DNA of 64,000 nt, from assembly GCA_002633275.1 (NCBI GenBank), contig NWBO01000141.1, positions 21,635 to 85,634 of the forward strand, given 5' to 3'. This DNA is from Bacteroidales bacterium Phil12 (lineage in GTDB: Bacteria > Bacteroidota > Bacteroidia > Bacteroidales > P3). The position numbers and the translations under genes are program-made. Positions 18,206 through 26,454 of the stretch are shown in pieces (the stretch's first letter is position 1; each line of letters opens with the position of its first letter). The notes below the pieces were generated by a model that saw only the letters and a program-made list of their open reading frames with translations, searched no databases and had not been told where the DNA came from.

Positions 18206-18385
18206 CAAAAAAAACATATCATAAAAAGCAAACTTATTAAAATATTGTTGTTTTAGGGATATTTGTAAGAATTTTGTGGAGTTAATATTCATTAGACTGA
18301 TAAATGACAGTGATTGTACGATTTTTGACAACAATTTTTGTTTTCTTACAATAAAGAGGGAGAAAATAGAGTTTATAAATAGTTT

Positions 18386-19111
18386 ATGAGTGGAAAAATT
18401 TTCAAGATATTGTGTGTGATAATTGTTGGGGCATTGTGTTTAGTGTATGGTAATGATGCAAAAACGCAAAACGTTCCTCAAAATTCGCCTAAGTATGATA
18501 CAAAGCCTGTTATCTTTGGTTGGTATGTGGGATTTAATACTATGTATTCAACTCTTTCCGGTAAAAAAAATATTCCTTACAACGATACCATTATGGCATT
18601 TCATTCCAATACGAAAGTAGGTGCTCAAATAGGGGTTTTGGCAGATTTGCGTATTTTTTCCTTTCTAAATCTTAGATTTTTGCCCAACATATCTTTCAGT
18701 GATAGGAATTTTACCTTTTTGATTAAAGACGGCGATAAATTTCGCGAAGCAAACCAAAATTTTGAGGTTATTTATTTGGATTTACCCATAGAGTTCAAAC
18801 TTTCAGCTAAACGTTGGAACAATTTTCGCCCTTATGTGCTTGGCGGAATGAAATACGATTACGATATGGGTTCCATAAGAAGAAAAAAAATAGGAGATAA
18901 CGAGTTTTTATTCAAAATAAACGAAAGCGAATTGTTTTATACATTGGGTGTAGGCTTTGATTTTTATTTTTCTTTCTTCAAAATGACTCTTGAAATCAAG
19001 AACTCTTTCGGTTTGACGGACGTTCTTAACAAGGACTACAAGACCGTTTATTCCGATTGTATAGAAAAAATGAAAAGTCAGATGTTTTCCATAAATTTAA
19101 TATTCCAATAA
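18386..19111 (+). CDS. PorT-like outer-membrane barrel protein (probable T9SS component)
   Basis: A 241-residue barrel protein with an N-terminal export signal. The sequence (FGWYVGFNTMYSTLSG, then RIFSFLNLRFLPNISFSDRN, LDLPIEFKLSAKRWNNFRPY, and the terminal FSINLIFQ) follows the layout of PorT, a barrel required for type IX secretion in Porphyromonas and Flavobacterium. The presence of three proteins with T9SS tails in this window supports the need for such a component. Generic outer-membrane barrel proteins share this look, so the assignment is moderate. It ends two bases before the start of the FAD enzyme gene and is likely cotranscribed with it. Confidence 0.65.
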   Translation: MSGKIFKILCVIIVGALCLVYGNDAKTQNVPQNSPKYDTKPVIFGWYVGFNTMYSTLSGKKNIPYNDTIMAFHSNTKVGAQIGVLADLRIFSFLNLRFLPNISFSDRNFTFLIKDGDKFREANQNFEVIYLDLPIEFKLSAKRWNNFRPYVLGGMKYDYDMGSIRRKKIGDNEFLFKINESELFYTLGVGFDFYFSFFKMTLEIKNSFGLTDVLNKDYKTVYSDCIEKMKSQMFSINLIFQ

Positions 19112-19113
19112 CG

Positions 19114-20649
19114 ATGCGTAAGACCATACAAATTACACTGACTCCCGAAGATTATTACGACAAAAATACTTTTGAAAACATTATTGCAAAAAAGAGCGGA
19201 ATAAATAGCAAGTACTTGTCTTATATGATTAACAAGGAAAGTTTAGATGCTCGTAAAATGCCGGTGTATCATTTGGAAATTATAACCTCGTCTGATAACG
19301 ATTTGCCAAATATTAATCCCGAGCCATTTTTGAATGTAAGCAATTCAATGCCTGTTGTTGTGGTGGGAGCAGGTCCTTGTGGGCTTATGGCAGCATTGAA
19401 ACTTATTCAAAAAGGATTAAAACCTATAATCATAGAACGAGGTTCGGCGGTAGAGAAACGTAAAAAAGATGTTGCTTTGATTGTTAGGAACGAAGCCCTT
19501 AATGAAGAAAGCAATTTTTGTTTTGGAGAGGGCGGAGCAGGTACTTTTTCTGACGGCAAGTTATATACACGCAGTAGCAAAAAAGGTAATATCGAAGAAG
19601 TTTTGCAACTGTTTGTTTATTTCGGTGCAAACAAACAAATACTCTATCAATCACATCCGCATATAGGTACAGATGTCTTATCCCGAGTTGTTAAAAACAT
19701 AAGAGAGAAAATACTGCAATGCGGCGGAGAATATAGATTCGATACCAAGGTTGTGGATTTTATTGTAAAAAATGATGAGGTTATCGGAGTAGTTACTGCA
19801 AATGGCGAAGAGATTTTAGCAAACAAAGTGATTTTGGCAACAGGGCATTCGGCAAGTGGTATATACCAATTATTCTATGATAGAAATTGGCATATAGAAG
19901 CCAAACCTTTTGCAATGGGTGTAAGAGTTGAGCATCCGCAAGAAATGATAAACGCTAACCAATATCATAACAAAAAATATTCAACACTACTTCCTCCTGC
20001 CGAATATTCATTGACAACAAACAATGAGGGCAGGGGTGTGTTTTCTTTTTGTATGTGTCCGGGAGGAGTGGTTGTTCCAACACCGGATAAAGAAGGTATA
20101 ATGGTAGTTAATGGAATGTCTTCTTCCACAAGAGGCGGCAGGTTTGCAAATAGTGCGATAGTGGTTACGGTAAATGAGGAAGACGCACAAGAGTTTAGTG
20201 ATTTTGGAGCGTTGTCTTTATTGAAATTTCAGCAGCAATGGGAAAAAAATATGTATTTCGACAGAAGAATATGCCCGGCACAAAGGCTAAGCGATTTTGT
20301 AAATAACAAAGTTTCTTCGTCTTTATCGGAAAGTTCGTATAGGCCTTCTCTTGTCGCTTGTGATATGAAAGAAAGATTGCCAAAAGTTGTAAGCAAAAAT
20401 TTGCAGTTAGGTTTTGCTGTTTTTGATAGAAAGATAAAAGGATTTATTACAGACCAAGCCAATATTATAGGATTGGAGAGCAGAACGTCTTCCCCTGTTC
20501 GTATTCCAAGAGATAAGGAAACGATGCAGCATACAACTCTAAAAAATCTTTATCCTTGCGGAGAGGGGGCAGGTTATGCGGGAGGAATAACGTCTTCTGC
20601 CATAGACGGAATAAATGCAGCGAAAAAGATAGCCGAAGCATTGGCGTAA
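19114..20649 (+). CDS. FAD-dependent oxidoreductase, uncharacterised (COG2509-like)
   Basis: A cytoplasmic flavoprotein. I start at 19114 (MRKTIQITLTPEDYYD), two bases after the previous stop; the frame upstream is only overlap with PorT. A small N-terminal domain (residues 1-80) precedes the dinucleotide-binding motif VVVVGAGPCGLMAALKL and the Glu binding ribose (IIIERG). Family motifs follow: FCFGEGGAGTFSDGKLYTR, the GHSASG motif, and the C-terminal FAD contact YPCGEGAGYAGGITSSAIDG. The substrate is unknown for this family. Length 511 is typical. Ladder repeats follow its stop codon. Confidence 0.85.
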   Translation: MRKTIQITLTPEDYYDKNTFENIIAKKSGINSKYLSYMINKESLDARKMPVYHLEIITSSDNDLPNINPEPFLNVSNSMPVVVVGAGPCGLMAALKLIQKGLKPIIIERGSAVEKRKKDVALIVRNEALNEESNFCFGEGGAGTFSDGKLYTRSSKKGNIEEVLQLFVYFGANKQILYQSHPHIGTDVLSRVVKNIREKILQCGGEYRFDTKVVDFIVKNDEVIGVVTANGEEILANKVILATGHSASGIYQLFYDRNWHIEAKPFAMGVRVEHPQEMINANQYHNKKYSTLLPPAEYSLTTNNEGRGVFSFCMCPGGVVVPTPDKEGIMVVNGMSSSTRGGRFANSAIVVTVNEEDAQEFSDFGALSLLKFQQQWEKNMYFDRRICPAQRLSDFVNNKVSSSLSESSYRPSLVACDMKERLPKVVSKNLQLGFAVFDRKIKGFITDQANIIGLESRTSSPVRIPRDKETMQHTTLKNLYPCGEGAGYAGGITSSAIDGINAAKKIAEALA

Positions 20650-20751
20650 ATAGTATGTGATACTACAAAATTGGTGTTAAACATTATCAAATTAGTGTTA
20701 AACATTGGTAAAATAATATTAAACATCAGTAAAACGATTAGTGGTACCGTT
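20650..20751. repeat. 21-base ladder repeat, site 4 (3' of FAD enzyme)
   Basis: Four clean units from 20668: three share the pattern AAA, AT-rich triplet, GTGTTAAACAT; the fourth changes to CGATTAGTGGTACC. The stretch before (20650-20667) holds the small dyad AGTATGTGATACT. The rest of this 312-base gap up to mltD holds a -7 box and no gene. Confidence 0.8.
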
Positions 20752-20901
20752 ATTGTACTATGTTTTAATAATATTTTATATTCTCTTTATTGCTGCTTTT
20801 GTAATATATGAGTGGTTATTTAACTTGTGAAAGATATTGCAGAACCATGCTTGTTTTGAATAATTATTTTGTAGAACTCACGTGGTTTGAAAAAAATGTT
20901 G

Positions 20902-20909
20902 TAATTTTG
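20902..20909 (+). promoter_or_regulatory. -7 promoter element for mltD
   Basis: TAATTTTG about 52 bases before the mltD start; a TTTG at 20886-20889 is closer than the ideal spacing, so only the -7 box is convincing. Confidence 0.45.
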
Positions 20910-20961
20910 ACAACCTTAAATCCCCTCTGAGGTTGGGGTAACAAATAAATCAGACATAAAT

Positions 20962-22620
20962 ATGACACTATATAAAAAAATACTGTTGCTGTTGATTGCT
21001 GCTATTTCGTTACAGGTGGTTGTGGCTCAAAACGATGATGAAATATATTCCAACTTTGAACGTAACTATAACGAGTTGCTGCAATCATACTATATGAAGA
21101 CTAATGAGAAGCAGAACAATCAAAATTATTCGGGTACTACGTATGGTCGTAAAAAGGCATCGGAACTGACGGACGATGAAATTAAAAATAGATTGAAAGT
21201 TATACCTTCTTGCGTACCTCTTGTATATAATTCTGTCGTAAGAAATCACATTGTATATTATATAGACCGTATTGGGGACAGAGTTGGTGTGATGTTGGGC
21301 GTAAGTAAGTATTATTTTCCGATTTTCGAGAATATTTTGGACGCTTACGGTGTGCCGAGTGATTTGAAATACCTTGTTGTAATAGAATCGGCGTTTAATC
21401 CTAAGGCGGTATCTCGTGCGGGGGCAACAGGTCTTTGGCAGTTTATGTATGCAACGGGACGTAATTACGATTTAAGGGTTAATAGTATTGTTGATGATAG
21501 ACGAGACCCGATAAAATCGACTATTGCGGCGGCTCAATATCTTAAAGACTTATATTCTATTTATCATGATTGGTCTTTGGTGTTGGCTGCATATAATTGT
21601 GGGCCTGGTAATGTCAATAAGGCTATCAAACGTTCGGGGGAAAATGACTTCTGGCAAATATATTCTTACTTACCAAAAGAGACAAGAAACTATGTACCTG
21701 CTTTTATTGCGGCGACGTATGCAATGAATTACGCCGATAAACACGGTATATGTGCAGCCAATTTATCTAAACCTTTGGATTTGATAAACGATACTGTCAA
21801 TGTTTCAAGAGATATTTATTTTGGTCAAATTGAAAAGGTTTTGGGTATATCCATAGACCAAATAAAAGAGATGAATCCTCAATATAAAATGAACTATATT
21901 CCGGGAACAACGGCTAAATACTCATTGCGTCTGCCACTTAAAAACATTGAGAAGTTTATTGAATTGGAAGATTCCATCGCTTCTACCGACACGAATGTGT
22001 ATAATTTAAGGAATTTGGCTTCCGATGGTACGATTAAAATGAATGTAAATTGTGATTCACAATCGGATGCGGTGTATATCACCAAAACAATTACTCATAA
22101 GGTACAATCAAGAGAAAGTTGGTCGTCCATTGCAAGAAGATATGGCGTTAGCGTTAGCGATTTGAGAAAATGGAACAGAAAAGTTAAGACAAACAAATTA
22201 CGCAAAGGTACATTGCTTTCGGTAAAACAGCGTGTGGCTGTTGAAAAACAGAAATATATTCCACAGAGCGAAAGCGAAAAAGAGAGTATTGTTGAAGAAA
22301 GCATAACGGCTGCCGATAACGAGAACAATCAAGTGGAACAAATAACGGCAAACAACACTAACAAGTCTTCTGTTAATAACACTTCGTCTAAAAACAAAAC
22401 CAATATTAACAGCAAAACAAATAACACTAAGGCGAATACTAATAACAAAAAAGCAACTAATCAGAAAACGTCTAAAACGCATACCGTTAAAAGCGGCGAT
22501 ACTATTACCAAGATTGCCGCAAGGTATAACACAACGGTTGAAAAAATTATGAAGTTAAACAATATGGATAAGAAATCTGCCGACAGACTTCGTTTAGGAC
22601 AAAAGATAAAAGTAAAGTAA
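20962..22620 (+). CDS. mltD: MltD-type lytic transglycosylase with two LysM domains
   Basis: Cleaves peptidoglycan glycan strands without hydrolysis, leaving 1,6-anhydroMurNAc ends; acts in the periplasm. A signal peptide (ending LQVVVAQ) is followed by the SLT domain (about residues 110-250) with the catalytic Glu in VVIESAFNPKAVSRAG and the family motifs GATGLWQFM and AAYNCGPGNVNKAI. Two LysM peptidoglycan-binding repeats lie near residues 375-420 and 505-550 (HTVKSGDTITKIAARYN), joined by a low-complexity linker rich in Asn, Lys, Thr and Ser. It is first of a three-gene plus-strand set with the SGNH and membrane protein genes. Confidence 0.92.
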   Translation: MTLYKKILLLLIAAISLQVVVAQNDDEIYSNFERNYNELLQSYYMKTNEKQNNQNYSGTTYGRKKASELTDDEIKNRLKVIPSCVPLVYNSVVRNHIVYYIDRIGDRVGVMLGVSKYYFPIFENILDAYGVPSDLKYLVVIESAFNPKAVSRAGATGLWQFMYATGRNYDLRVNSIVDDRRDPIKSTIAAAQYLKDLYSIYHDWSLVLAAYNCGPGNVNKAIKRSGENDFWQIYSYLPKETRNYVPAFIAATYAMNYADKHGICAANLSKPLDLINDTVNVSRDIYFGQIEKVLGISIDQIKEMNPQYKMNYIPGTTAKYSLRLPLKNIEKFIELEDSIASTDTNVYNLRNLASDGTIKMNVNCDSQSDAVYITKTITHKVQSRESWSSIARRYGVSVSDLRKWNRKVKTNKLRKGTLLSVKQRVAVEKQKYIPQSESEKESIVEESITAADNENNQVEQITANNTNKSSVNNTSSKNKTNINSKTNNTKANTNNKKATNQKTSKTHTVKSGDTITKIAARYNTTVEKIMKLNNMDKKSADRLRLGQKIKVK

Positions 22621-22645
22621 TAACAAACAAGTCAGACTTACTAAG

Positions 22646-24007
22646 ATGAAAATCTCTAAACTCATCTTAACTTTTTCCGCAGTTTTATTGTTGTTGGGTG
22701 TTATCGTATTGGTATTTCCGAAAGGCGGATTTAAAATCGGGGCGTTGGAATTGAGGTTCCCAACATTTGAGGAGTTGTTTTTAACAGAAAAGGTGCAGTA
22801 TTCGGATATTGATGCTTTGTTTGATGAAGACACATCAAAACACAATCTTGATAAAGACGACAAACAAGTAAAAATAAAAGAAGATAATCTCGTTAAAATA
22901 GAACTTCCACAAGATAATCCCCATTATTTGGATAAACTATTTGCTTCGTTGGATAGCATAAGTATAAATAATGATAAGGTAAGAATTATTCATTACGGCG
23001 ATTCTCAAATAGAAGGCGACAGAATTACGTCTTACTTACGTTTGCGTCTGCAAAATCAATTCGGCGGCAAGGGACAAGGCGAGATACCTCTGCATTCATT
23101 GTCCAATATTAAGAATGTAAGTTTTGAATATTCAGATAACTGGAATTTTTATTCAATTATAGATTTGGAGAAACACGATTTTCATCGCTATGGTCTTATG
23201 CAAGCAGCCACTGTTCCCGAAGATGAAAATTCTTTTGTAAAACTAAACTTCGCCAAAGCGATTAGCGGTGATATTACTTTGTATTATGGAAACCACAGCG
23301 AGAATGCTCAAATCGTTTTCGTTGCAAATAAAGACACATTGGCTTTGTATTCATTGGATAACGAAGTGTTACTTTCCAAACAAACCTGCCATATAACCAA
23401 GCCGACCAAATCACTGACTATTTCTGTCAATGGTCGTCCCGAATTGTATTCTTTGGATTTCAGCAATGGCAGTGGAGTATATTTTGACAATGTGTCATTG
23501 AGAGGTTCATCGGGTTATGGCTTTAACAAAAACAATGTGGATTTCCTTTGCCGAATGGGTAATATGCTTAATGTTAGATTGATTATTCTTCAATTTGGTG
23601 TTAATGCCGTGCCGCAAGATGAACAGACTATTGTTTCTTCATATCAGTTCTACAAAACCAATCTCAAAAGACAAGTCGATTTCATTAAACGTACCAATCC
23701 GCAAGCGGCTATAATTATCGTCGGTATATCCGATAGAAGTCGTAAAAAGGGAGATGGCTATGAAACTAACCCTAATATCCCAAAAATTCTCGCAGTTCAA
23801 AAGCAGGTTGCCCAAGAATGCGGCGTTGCTTTTTGGAATTTGTTTGAGGCTATGGGTGGGAATAATTCCATGCCATCATGGGTGTTAAGGGACAAGCCGT
23901 TGGCGAATAAGGATTTTACACATTTCAACGATGCCGGAGCTAAATATGTCGGCGAGATGTTTTATAAAGCATTGGAAAACGCTTATAAAGATTACAAAAC
24001 AAGATAA
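22646..24007 (+). CDS. Membrane-anchored SGNH/GDSL hydrolase
   Basis: Predicted envelope esterase or acetylesterase. It has one N-terminal transmembrane segment (residues 6-24), an acidic linker, then an SGNH fold: block I in IIHYGDSQIEGDRITSYL (nucleophile Ser), block III in LQFGVNAVPQ (Asn), and block V in FTHFNDAGAKYVG (the His follows Thr-His-Phe, with the usual Asp nearby). An inserted jelly-roll-like part occupies residues 160-290. This layout occurs in proteins that act on surface glycans or peptidoglycan. It starts 25 bases after mltD and ends 27 bases before the membrane protein, so a shared role in cell wall or surface glycan processing is likely. Confidence 0.8.
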   Translation: MKISKLILTFSAVLLLLGVIVLVFPKGGFKIGALELRFPTFEELFLTEKVQYSDIDALFDEDTSKHNLDKDDKQVKIKEDNLVKIELPQDNPHYLDKLFASLDSISINNDKVRIIHYGDSQIEGDRITSYLRLRLQNQFGGKGQGEIPLHSLSNIKNVSFEYSDNWNFYSIIDLEKHDFHRYGLMQAATVPEDENSFVKLNFAKAISGDITLYYGNHSENAQIVFVANKDTLALYSLDNEVLLSKQTCHITKPTKSLTISVNGRPELYSLDFSNGSGVYFDNVSLRGSSGYGFNKNNVDFLCRMGNMLNVRLIILQFGVNAVPQDEQTIVSSYQFYKTNLKRQVDFIKRTNPQAAIIIVGISDRSRKKGDGYETNPNIPKILAVQKQVAQECGVAFWNLFEAMGGNNSMPSWVLRDKPLANKDFTHFNDAGAKYVGEMFYKALENAYKDYKTR

Positions 24008-24034
24008 ATAAATACATAAATATATCAACGAGTT

Positions 24035-25507
24035 ATGAAAGATTTTATTAAAAACAATTATCATTATATTTGCATTGCGGTGATAATGATAATTTCGTTT
24101 TGCTTCTATTCTTATTTGCGTTACCCTTTGTTAAATTCGGACGATGCATGGTGTGTGCTTATGGCACAAACGTTTCATCTACCTGATGATTTATTTGCTT
24201 GGAATCAATCACGTGGAGGCAATATTGTAGCGATGATTGCCCAAATATTTATGTGGTGCGGTTTTAGAACGATAACGGCAGTAAGTATTGCGGAATATCT
24301 TTTACTATTAGTCGGAGTACTTTGCTTCGGGACATTATTCAAACATAAAAGCAGCAGGATATTTTTAGCAATAATTTTCTTTCTGCCCTTTCAAAGGTTT
24401 ATAGATATAACTCGTTTCTTTATAGGTTGGGAATATAGCGTGTTGGCTGTGTCGGTTATGTTTATCAATAAAGTTTGGGATATGGATAAAAACACATTGA
24501 AAGCCAAAGTATTTATGTGTCTTGCAATGTTGTTCATGGTTATTGCTATATGGGTTCTTTATAATGCTATATTTAGTATCATTGTTTTGATTGTTGTCCT
24601 TTTGTTCTATAATGGCAAAAAATTACCGCATAAGAATGTTTGTTGGTTTTCTATTATTGGTGGTATTGTTTGTATTGCTTTAATTAAATTTATTTATTCT
24701 TTCAATGCTGCGGAATGTGCCGAATGCAATAAAATCAGCGGAATAAAAGATATATTGAAAGCACTACTTATTCTGTACTACGATTACAGAGCCATACTTG
24801 TTTTCCATACCAAAGAATATATAGTTAGCATTCACACCTATTTATGTATTATCTTTTTAATCACACTGACATATTTCATAATTAAGAAAAAATGGTACAA
24901 AGTTCTATTGAAAGACAAATGGATTACTTTTTTCTTCCTTGATTTTTGTGCATTTTATGGCATACACTTACTTTCTTTATGGGTAATGAAGAATGGTATG
25001 GGACGTTGGTATTATGTTTCTTGTTACATATCTTTATCTATGTGTGTATTGCTTATATTTGACAGGCTGTATGACGAGAAACTTATGCGTCATCTTAGGA
25101 AATTCTTATACGTTGTATTGTTTGTCGGAGCGATAAGCCCTGTATATACTATGTTGGAATCGAAGCCAAAAAACCTTAAACCTATGGAGCGATACGCTAA
25201 TGAATTGGAGCCTTTGGGTAAGTGCGGAATTATTGGTGATTGGTGGCATTCTTATATTTGTTCCGTGGCACACCCTGACAAAGTGCTTTCCACTCCGCAT
25301 CAAGACGATTGGGCATACACTCGTAACCCTCAAAGAGCTGAACAAGTCGCTGCAATGGATACTATATACATCGTGAAAGACGGTTGGCTTGATGATTTTC
25401 CCGATACAACGCAGCAATTCGGTTACAAATTTAGGCGGCACGGCAACGGCTTTCATCTTGGCAATTGGGATTTGTGTCAATATATCAATGAAGGTAAGGT
25501 AGAATAA
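24035..25507 (+). CDS. Polytopic membrane protein, glycosyltransferase-like
   Basis: A 490-residue protein with about ten to eleven predicted membrane spans and a C-terminal globular tail. After the first span there is a periplasmic loop with an Asp pair (PLLNSDDAWCVLMAQ), which resembles the catalytic loop of GT-C glycosyltransferases that use polyprenyl-phosphate sugars. No exact family is recognised. The C-terminal region (from residue 390) ends with aromatic-rich sequence after the last span. Gene order after mltD and the SGNH hydrolase suggests modification of an envelope glycan. Ladder repeats follow it. Confidence 0.6.
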   Translation: MKDFIKNNYHYICIAVIMIISFCFYSYLRYPLLNSDDAWCVLMAQTFHLPDDLFAWNQSRGGNIVAMIAQIFMWCGFRTITAVSIAEYLLLLVGVLCFGTLFKHKSSRIFLAIIFFLPFQRFIDITRFFIGWEYSVLAVSVMFINKVWDMDKNTLKAKVFMCLAMLFMVIAIWVLYNAIFSIIVLIVVLLFYNGKKLPHKNVCWFSIIGGIVCIALIKFIYSFNAAECAECNKISGIKDILKALLILYYDYRAILVFHTKEYIVSIHTYLCIIFLITLTYFIIKKKWYKVLLKDKWITFFFLDFCAFYGIHLLSLWVMKNGMGRWYYVSCYISLSMCVLLIFDRLYDEKLMRHLRKFLYVVLFVGAISPVYTMLESKPKNLKPMERYANELEPLGKCGIIGDWWHSYICSVAHPDKVLSTPHQDDWAYTRNPQRAEQVAAMDTIYIVKDGWLDDFPDTTQQFGYKFRRHGNGFHLGNWDLCQYINEGKVE

Positions 25508-25526
25508 ATCGTATGCACAGAAGCGA

Positions 25527-25673
25527 AAAATAATGTTTAACACTAAAAAATTAATCTCCCACATTAATAAATTAGTGTTAAACATTAAAAAATTAGTTTC
25601 TCATACTGTAAAACCGATTAAATGACTGTGAAAAACCATAAAAGACGCCGAAAAATCATTAAAAGGCAAAAAA
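25527..25673. repeat. 21-base ladder repeat, site 5 (between membrane protein and pyrH)
   Basis: Seven 21-base steps, each starting with AAA(A). Units 1 and 3 are inverted: AATGTTTAACACTAA (25532-25546) pairs perfectly with TTAGTGTTAAACATT (25572-25586), a 15-bp stem. The array runs up to the pyrH promoter box. Confidence 0.85.
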
Positions 25674-25679
25674 ATTTCA

Positions 25680-25687
25680 TACCTTTG
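25680..25687 (+). promoter_or_regulatory. -7 promoter element for pyrH
   Basis: TACCTTTG, 20 bases before the pyrH start codon and directly after the last ladder unit. Confidence 0.6.
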
Positions 25688-25707
25688 CACGACAAAATCA
25701 AAAGGCT

Positions 25708-26421
25708 ATGAAGTATAAAAGAATATTATTGAAACTTTCCGGCGAGAGTTTAATGGGAAACCAATCCTACGGTATTTCTCCCGAGATGCTGACGATGTAT
25801 TGCAGCGAAATCAAACAAGCATACGAAAAAGGCGTTGAGGTTGCTGTCGTTATAGGCGGTGGCAATATCTATCGCGGAATGCAAGGCTCGACGAAAGGTA
25901 TGGACAGAGTGCAAGGCGATTATATGGGAATGATGGCTACGATGATTAATTCTTTGGCTTTGCAAGGCGAATTGGAACGTCAAGGTGTGAAAACGGAATT
26001 ATTGGGCGGCTTAGCCATAGAACCTATAAGCAAGGCTTTCTCTCGAAGACGTGCAATAGAAGCATTGGAGTCAAAGAAGGTTGTTATCATCGGCGGAGGA
26101 ACGGGTAATCCTTTCTTTACGACCGATACCGCTTCCACATTGAGAGCCATAGAAATCAAAGCCGATGTTATCTTGAAGGGGACAAGAGTCGATGGCGTCT
26201 ATACCGCAGACCCCGAGAAGGACAAAAACGCAAAGAAATACGAAACGATTTCATTCGACGAAGCGATGAATAAGAAATTAAAAGTTATGGATTTGACGGC
26301 TTTTGCCTTGTGTCAGGAGAACAATCTTCCGATATATGTCTTTGATATGAACAAACAAGGCAACTTGCAAAAGGTTGTGGAGGGCGAAAACATCGGAACA
26401 TTGGTTTGTCAGAACGTATAA
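25708..26421 (+). CDS. pyrH: UMP kinase
   Basis: Phosphorylates UMP to UDP with ATP, supplying all pyrimidine nucleotides; a hexameric cytoplasmic enzyme of the amino acid kinase fold. Motifs: KRILLKLSGESLMG at the N-terminus, VVIGGGNIYRG for phosphate binding, DYMGMMATMINSLAL, and the nucleotide site VDGVYTADPEKD. Length 237 is the family norm. It is followed after 33 bases by the C69 dipeptidase gene rather than by frr, the partner seen in many bacteria. Confidence 0.97.
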   Translation: MKYKRILLKLSGESLMGNQSYGISPEMLTMYCSEIKQAYEKGVEVAVVIGGGNIYRGMQGSTKGMDRVQGDYMGMMATMINSLALQGELERQGVKTELLGGLAIEPISKAFSRRRAIEALESKKVVIIGGGTGNPFFTTDTASTLRAIEIKADVILKGTRVDGVYTADPEKDKNAKKYETISFDEAMNKKLKVMDLTAFALCQENNLPIYVFDMNKQGNLQKVVEGENIGTLVCQNV

Positions 26422-26454
26422 AACGAAAATATAATTTACAATAACAATAATAAG

